In this document: in pieces, positions 6,451-10,213 of the stretch
Layout of the letters: each line of letters opens with the position of its first letter
Numbering within the stretch: the first letter of the stretch is position 1
The notes under the pieces: model-generated
Told to the model about the DNA's origin: nothing
What the model saw: only the letters and a program-made list of their open reading frames with translations
Databases searched by the model: none
Translations under genes and position numbers: made by a program
Assembly (NCBI GenBank): GCA_002503595.1
Contig: DASC01000058.1
Span: forward strand, 7,794-18,006
Source: Candidatus Methanogaster sp. UBA203
GTDB lineage: Archaea > Halobacteriota > Methanosarcinia > Methanosarcinales > Methanogasteraceae
Reading direction: 5' to 3'
DNA length: 10,213 bases

Positions 6451-6522
6451 TAACTACAGAGGACACAGAGAGCGCAGAGTTGTTAAACCGATCCTCTGTG
6501 CCCCTCTGTGCTCTCTGTGGTT
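6451..6522. repeat. CACAGAG-type inverted-repeat element
   Basis: The left arm (6451-6479) carries three ACAGAG/GCAGAG units about 9-10 bases apart. The right arm (6494-6522) carries three CTCTGTG units with the same period. The arms pair imperfectly around a short loop (6480-6493), giving a long hairpin. Arrays of ACCACAGAG-CACAGAG units are a familiar intergenic repeat in methanogens and some bacteria; their function is not established. Confidence 0.75.
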
Positions 6523-6582
6523 GTATCCCGCACTGATGTCGTTTATGTCAATCGCGTTGTTATGCATCCGGCTGACCATTAC

Positions 6583-6598
6583 AAAATCCAGTGATTTC
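6583..6598 (+). repeat. 16-bp direct repeat, copy 2
   Basis: This is an exact copy of 6388-6403 (AAAATCCAGTGATTTC). The bases after both copies are loosely alike (both run into a TCG-ATTG-like stretch), so the original duplication may have been longer and since decayed. Confidence 0.85.
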
Positions 6599-6746
6599 AC
6601 TATAGTTTTCGATTGTGCCAGGAAAAAGATATCAGGCAGCCATGATATTGAGCTTCGAGCGCGTGCGGATCATCTGATCCCGGGCACCAGAGAGCCATAT
6701 TTGTGACATTCTCCCCGCTACAAATAGCAGGGTCTTCTGCCGCATA

Positions 6747-6755
6747 TTTATAAAC
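6747..6755 (+). promoter_or_regulatory. TATA box of thrS
   Basis: TTTATAAAC is a near-ideal archaeal TATA box, predicting a start near 6775-6778 and a leader of about 10-13 bases before the ATG at 6788. No strong Shine-Dalgarno is present in that leader (only AGGG at 6777-6780). Confidence 0.65.
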
Positions 6756-6787
6756 TTAAGAGACAATCCAGTGCATAGGGCACAAAC

Positions 6788-8668
6788 ATGCAGTTGTTAT
6801 TAATTCACTCAGATTATATCGAATACGAGACAAAGAAGCGCACTCCAGTCGCAGAAGAGATCGACCCCGCCATGAAGAGCAGCCGCATGGAAGAGGTATT
6901 GACCGCTTTTGTCGCTGTCGAGAGTTATGATGAGGCGGATCCGATCGCCACAGCAGAGAATGCGGCAGACGAGATCAGGAAGCTGGCAGGGCAGGTGAAA
7001 ACGGAACGGATAATGCTTTATCCTTATGCACACCTCAGTTCCGAACTGGCAAAACCCGTCGTCGCGGTCGATGTTCTGAAGAAACTCGAAGAAACCCTAT
7101 CTCGCGATTACGAAGTAAAGAGAGCGCCATTTGGCTGGTACAAGGCATTCAAGGTCAGTTGCAAGGGGCACCCGCTCTCCGAACTCTCAAGAACGATAAG
7201 GGTCGGGACGGAAGGGAAGGGAGAGAAAGAAGGGAGAGACGAGATCGTATCAGAGGCTCTGAAATCAGAGGAGAAAGCGATCTCGCACTGGCACGTTCTC
7301 ACACTCGATGGGGAACTCCTGCCCATCGAGGACTTCGATTTCAAAGAGCATCCAATCCTGTTGAGTTTTGCTGAATATGAGACCTCGAAGAGCAGGGCTG
7401 TTGATAAGATCCCTCCGCATGTCGAACTGATGAGGCGGCTCGAACTTGCAGACTACGAGCCCGGCTCTGATTCAGGAAATATGCGGTTCTATCCGAAAGG
7501 AACCCTTATAAAACGGCTTCTTGAGGCGCACGTTCTCGATACCGTTGGCGGGATGGGTGCTGTTGAGGTCGAGACTCCTGTCATGTACGATGTGAACCAT
7601 CCGACACTGAAGAAGTATCTCGATCGCTTTCCAGCGAGGCAGTATTCGATAGAATCCGACAAGAGATCGTTCTTCCTCCGGTTTGCTGCGTGCTTCGGGC
7701 AGTTTTTGATGAACCACGACATGACCATCTCGCACAGGAATCTCCCCCTGAAAATGGTCGAGATGACCAGATATAGCTTCAGGAGAGAGCAGCACGGCGA
7801 ACTGGTGGGACTGCGGCGGCTGCGTGCATTCACGATGCCTGATATGCACACGCTCTGCGCTGATATGGATCACGCGATTGATGAATTCAAGGATCAGTAT
7901 ACGATGTGTATGAAGATGCTTGCGGATATCGGGCTCGAGGATGATTACGAGGTTGCCATCCGGTTTACACGTGATTTTTACACGGAGAACCAGGATTTCA
8001 TCAAAGAACTTGTCGGAATAGTCGGCAAGCCGGCATTGATCGAACTCTGGGACTCCCGATTCTTTTATTTCGTGATCAAGTTTGAATTCAATTATATCGA
8101 TGCGCTTAAGAAGGCGAGCGCGCTTTCGACTGTTCAGATCGATGTGGAGAACGCTGAACGCTACGACATCAAATATATCGACAAAAATGGGACTGAACAG
8201 CGCCCAACAATCCTTCACTGCTCCCCGAGCGGCGCAATCGAGAGGTGCATCTACGCACTGCTCGAAAAGGCGCATCTCACCTCAAAGGCAGGTGGCGTTC
8301 CATCACTTCCGACATGGCTCTCGCCGACACAGGTTCGGCTGATACCGGTTGCAGAGCGCCACATTGGATACGCAGGGGAAGTCACCGCCGCGATGAATGA
8401 CATCAGGGCAGATATCGATGACCGCGATGAGACCGTCGGGAAGAGGGTTCGCGCCGCTGGCAGGGAATGGATCCCTTATGTCGTCGTAATCGGGGACAAG
8501 GAACTCGAAAGCGGCGTGCTGAGCGTCACCATCCGTTCTGAATCGAGAAAGGTGGAAGAGACGGCCCAGGAACTACGCAGCAGAGTGATCGCTGAGATTG
8601 CAGAGATGCCGTACCGCCAGATCAATCTGCCGGTGCTGCTTTCGAAGCGACCTGTCTTCTTTGGTTGA
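6788..8668 (+). CDS. thrS: Threonyl-tRNA synthetase, archaeal type
   Basis: A 626-residue class II synthetase that charges tRNA-Thr in the cytoplasm, with normal archaeal length. Residues 1-145 form the archaeal D-aminoacyl-deacylase-like editing domain, which removes mischarged serine. YPYAHLSSELA (78-88, His82), WYKAFK (117-122, Tyr118/Lys119) and Glu132 fit the known editing-site residues. Catalytic core: motif 1 region MRFYPKGTLIKRLLE (232-246), motif 2 YSFRREQHGELVGL (329-342) and motif 3 GAIERCIYALLE (482-493). Zinc ligands Cys302, His354 and His477 are spaced as in E. coli ThrRS (334, 385, 511). The anticodon-binding domain runs from about 510 to the end. The linker near 140-165 is highly charged, and its DNA is a purine tract (about 7198-7242). 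hisD follows 35 bp later on the same strand, so co-transcription is likely. Confidence 0.97.
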   Translation: MQLLLIHSDYIEYETKKRTPVAEEIDPAMKSSRMEEVLTAFVAVESYDEADPIATAENAADEIRKLAGQVKTERIMLYPYAHLSSELAKPVVAVDVLKKLEETLSRDYEVKRAPFGWYKAFKVSCKGHPLSELSRTIRVGTEGKGEKEGRDEIVSEALKSEEKAISHWHVLTLDGELLPIEDFDFKEHPILLSFAEYETSKSRAVDKIPPHVELMRRLELADYEPGSDSGNMRFYPKGTLIKRLLEAHVLDTVGGMGAVEVETPVMYDVNHPTLKKYLDRFPARQYSIESDKRSFFLRFAACFGQFLMNHDMTISHRNLPLKMVEMTRYSFRREQHGELVGLRRLRAFTMPDMHTLCADMDHAIDEFKDQYTMCMKMLADIGLEDDYEVAIRFTRDFYTENQDFIKELVGIVGKPALIELWDSRFFYFVIKFEFNYIDALKKASALSTVQIDVENAERYDIKYIDKNGTEQRPTILHCSPSGAIERCIYALLEKAHLTSKAGGVPSLPTWLSPTQVRLIPVAERHIGYAGEVTAAMNDIRADIDDRDETVGKRVRAAGREWIPYVVVIGDKELESGVLSVTIRSESRKVEETAQELRSRVIAEIAEMPYRQINLPVLLSKRPVFFG

Positions 8669-8703
8669 TAATATCACACATCACACAGCACGCAGGCGAT
8701 GAC

Positions 8704-9987
8704 ATGCTCAAGAAACACCACACACAACTGACCGATTCCGAACTTGAAAGCCTCCTCGACCGGGAGACCGAGATTGCAAAGGTAAAACCGGCAGTTTCAG
8801 CGATTTTAGAGGACGTAAAGACCAGAGGGGACGCTGCGTTAATCGAGTACACACAGCGGTTCGATAACGTCTCGCTCTCTGCAATCGAGGTCGAAGGGGA
8901 CTCCATATCAAAAGCATTCGAAGAGATCGATTCCGAGATCCTGTGGCATCTCGAGACCGCGGCTGATAACATCCGGAGGTTTCACGAAGCCCAGCTCGAA
9001 CCAGAGCTCTGGTTAAGCGAGATCGCGCCCGGGATCAATCTCGGACAGAAGACCTCGCCCCTCGACTGCATCGGCGCTTATGTGCCTGGCGGGAAGGCAG
9101 TATATCCATCGACTGCGCTGATGACGATCATACCTGCAAAGGTTGCATCGGTCCCGGAGGCGGTTATCTGCACACCGCCGATGCCGGGGGGGGACGGGAG
9201 CGTGCACCCGCTGACACTCGCTGCCGCAGCGATTGCAGGCGCGGACAGGGTCTTTGCGGTCGGTGGCGCGCAGGCGATTGCTGCTATGGCTTACGGCACA
9301 GAGACCGTGCCTGCGGTCGACAGGATCGTTGGACCAGGGAATGTCTATGTGACCGCTGCAAAGATGCTGGTTCCAACCCGGATCGATTTTCCCGCGGGAC
9401 CATCAGAGGTTCTGATCATCGCAGACGAGAGCGCAAATCCCGATTTCATCGCAGCGGACCTTGTAGCGCAGGCAGAGCACGATCCTGATGCGGTATCAAT
9501 CCTTGTAACGACATCAGAAGTGGTCGCCGACGGGGCGTTCGAACTGGTCAGATCGCGGAGCGCAGATGCGGTTCGGTCAGAGATCATCGAAACGTCGCTC
9601 GAACACGGCGCAATCATAGTCTTCGATTCGATCGATGAGTGCATCCAGTTTTCGAACACGTTCGCGCCGGAACACCTCGAGATCATGGTCCAAAATCCGC
9701 TTGATGTGCTAAACCGCGTTTACAATGCCGGTTCGATCTTTGTAGGCGATTATGCTCCTGTCCCGGCTGGCGATTACGCGTCAGGCACGAACCACGTACT
9801 GCCGACAGCAGGGCACGCATGGACGTACTCGGGTCTGAACGTCGGCTACTTCACAAAAAAATCAAGCATCCAGATCATCAGCAAGGAGGGACTATCGCAG
9901 ATTCGGGATACGGTTGTTGCGATAGCGGATGAAGAGGGGCTTAAGTCTCACGCTGACGCTGTTAAGGCGCGGTTTTCAGATGAGTGA
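8704..9987 (+). CDS. hisD: Histidinol dehydrogenase
   Basis: A 427-residue zinc enzyme that oxidises histidinol to histidine in two NAD-dependent steps, the last reactions of histidine synthesis; it acts as a cytoplasmic dimer. The E. coli key residues Gln259, His262, Glu326, His327, Asp360 and His419 all have counterparts with a constant offset of three: Gln256, His259, Glu323, His324, Asp357 and His416. Typical stretches are IGAYVPGGKAVYPST, GPGNVYVTAAK, PAGPSEVL, AQAEHDP, APEHLEIM and GTNHVLPT. The ATG at 8704 is chosen (AGGCGAT, one change from AGGTGAT, lies just before it). A longer frame from a TTG at 8665 would overlap the thrS stop by four bases and add 13 residues unlike the family. 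No other his gene is in view, so hisD appears separate from a his cluster and probably shares the thrS transcript. Confidence 0.97.
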   Translation: MLKKHHTQLTDSELESLLDRETEIAKVKPAVSAILEDVKTRGDAALIEYTQRFDNVSLSAIEVEGDSISKAFEEIDSEILWHLETAADNIRRFHEAQLEPELWLSEIAPGINLGQKTSPLDCIGAYVPGGKAVYPSTALMTIIPAKVASVPEAVICTPPMPGGDGSVHPLTLAAAAIAGADRVFAVGGAQAIAAMAYGTETVPAVDRIVGPGNVYVTAAKMLVPTRIDFPAGPSEVLIIADESANPDFIAADLVAQAEHDPDAVSILVTTSEVVADGAFELVRSRSADAVRSEIIETSLEHGAIIVFDSIDECIQFSNTFAPEHLEIMVQNPLDVLNRVYNAGSIFVGDYAPVPAGDYASGTNHVLPTAGHAWTYSGLNVGYFTKKSSIQIISKEGLSQIRDTVVAIADEEGLKSHADAVKARFSDE

Positions 9988-10097
9988 AATCGTCAGGTCA
10001 TCGGATTTTACCATAGAGTACGCGGAGCTACGAAATATGATCGAGTAACGTGTGGCAAACAGATAACCCGGAGTCTGTGTAAAGCAGTGGCTGATAA

Positions 10098-10107
10098 GGG
10101 TTTTTAG
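10098..10107 (+). terminator. Possible T-tract end of the thrS-hisD transcript
   Basis: GGGTTTTTAG, with five T in a row, lies about 110 bases after the hisD stop. It is a plausible archaeal termination site but short; no stable hairpin precedes it. Confidence 0.3.
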
Positions 10108-10136
10108 CCACGGATTAACACGGATTCCACAGATTT
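10108..10136 (+). repeat. CACGGATT-type tandem repeat
   Basis: Three 9-10 base units follow each other: CACGGATTAA (10109-10118), CACGGATTC (10119-10127) and CACAGATTT (10128-10136), with CC at the front. Intergenic arrays built on CCACGGATTAACACGG are common in methanogens and various bacteria. It has the same period as the CACAGAG element at 6451-6522, so both may belong to one class of intergenic repeats. Confidence 0.65.
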
Positions 10137-10213
10137 CATCCGCAACGCCATGAGGCATGATAGTCTCTGTGATGCGGCTTTGGGACAAAATTCGTAACTA
10201 CTCACCTACACCG

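Larger units (their letters stand above)
6191..6787. other. Intergenic region between the HEAT-repeat gene and thrS
   Basis: About 600 bp between divergent genes. No frame gives a recognisable protein. It contains the TATA-like box of the HEAT gene at the left, a 16-bp direct repeat at 6388-6403 and 6583-6598, a CACAGAG-type inverted repeat at 6451-6522 between the two copies, and the thrS promoter at 6747-6755. The stretches 6206-6380 and 6610-6740 show nothing I can name. Confidence 0.6.

Noticed and set aside
6521..6706. A 61-codon plus-strand frame starting with TTG in the region upstream of thrS
   Set aside because: It starts in the arm of the inverted repeat, crosses the 16-bp repeat, lacks a ribosome binding site and has no family likeness.
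7472..8275. A 267-codon open frame on the minus strand
   Set aside because: It is antisense to the catalytic core of thrS, and the translation has no domain likeness.
9976..10188. A 70-codon minus-strand frame after hisD
   Set aside because: Much of it is a translation of the CACGGATT repeat, it overlaps the end of hisD, and it resembles no protein; this is a familiar spurious prediction over such repeats.

Overview
The window is archaeal chromosomal DNA, most likely from a euryarchaeote related to methanogens or anaerobic methanotrophs. Supporting signs are a full-length archaeal CDC48/VAT-type AAA+ ATPase, a threonyl-tRNA synthetase with the archaeal (not bacterial) editing domain, small winged-helix proteins of archaeal style, A/T-rich TATA-like boxes about 25 bp before likely transcription starts, and T-rich ends instead of hairpin terminators. 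Assignment below phylum level is a guess.

Positions 1-2222 form a small accessory block. A papain-like C1A peptidase (minus strand) runs off the left edge. After about 560 bp of sequence with no convincing gene comes a second, unrelated-looking papain-fold protein on the same strand, resembling the cysteine-protease domain of MOA-type lectins. It is divergent from a 77-residue winged-helix protein. Between those two starts lie a 22-bp imperfect palindrome, a TATA-like box and three 13-bp tandem iterons, each with an internal dyad. A second small winged-helix gene converges on the first, with overlapping stop codons.

Positions 2422-6190 carry two minus-strand genes: a two-ring AAA+ unfoldase (CDC48/VAT) preceded by a TATA-like box placed for a leaderless transcript, and upstream of it an acidic HEAT-repeat protein with a nine-cysteine cluster and a C-terminal CxH/CxxC zinc-ribbon-like tail. 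The roughly 600 bp from 6190 to 6787 are non-coding. They hold a CACAGAG-type inverted-repeat element bracketed by an exact 16-bp direct repeat, then the thrS promoter.

Positions 6788-9987 carry two plus-strand housekeeping genes 35 bp apart: thrS (threonyl-tRNA synthetase) and hisD (histidinol dehydrogenase), both with intact catalytic residues. The last 225 bp hold a T-rich end and a short CACGGATT-type tandem repeat. The block most worth a second look is the cysteine-protease/winged-helix locus at 1-2222; the rest is mostly ordinary core metabolism and protein quality control, with some unusual intergenic repeats.
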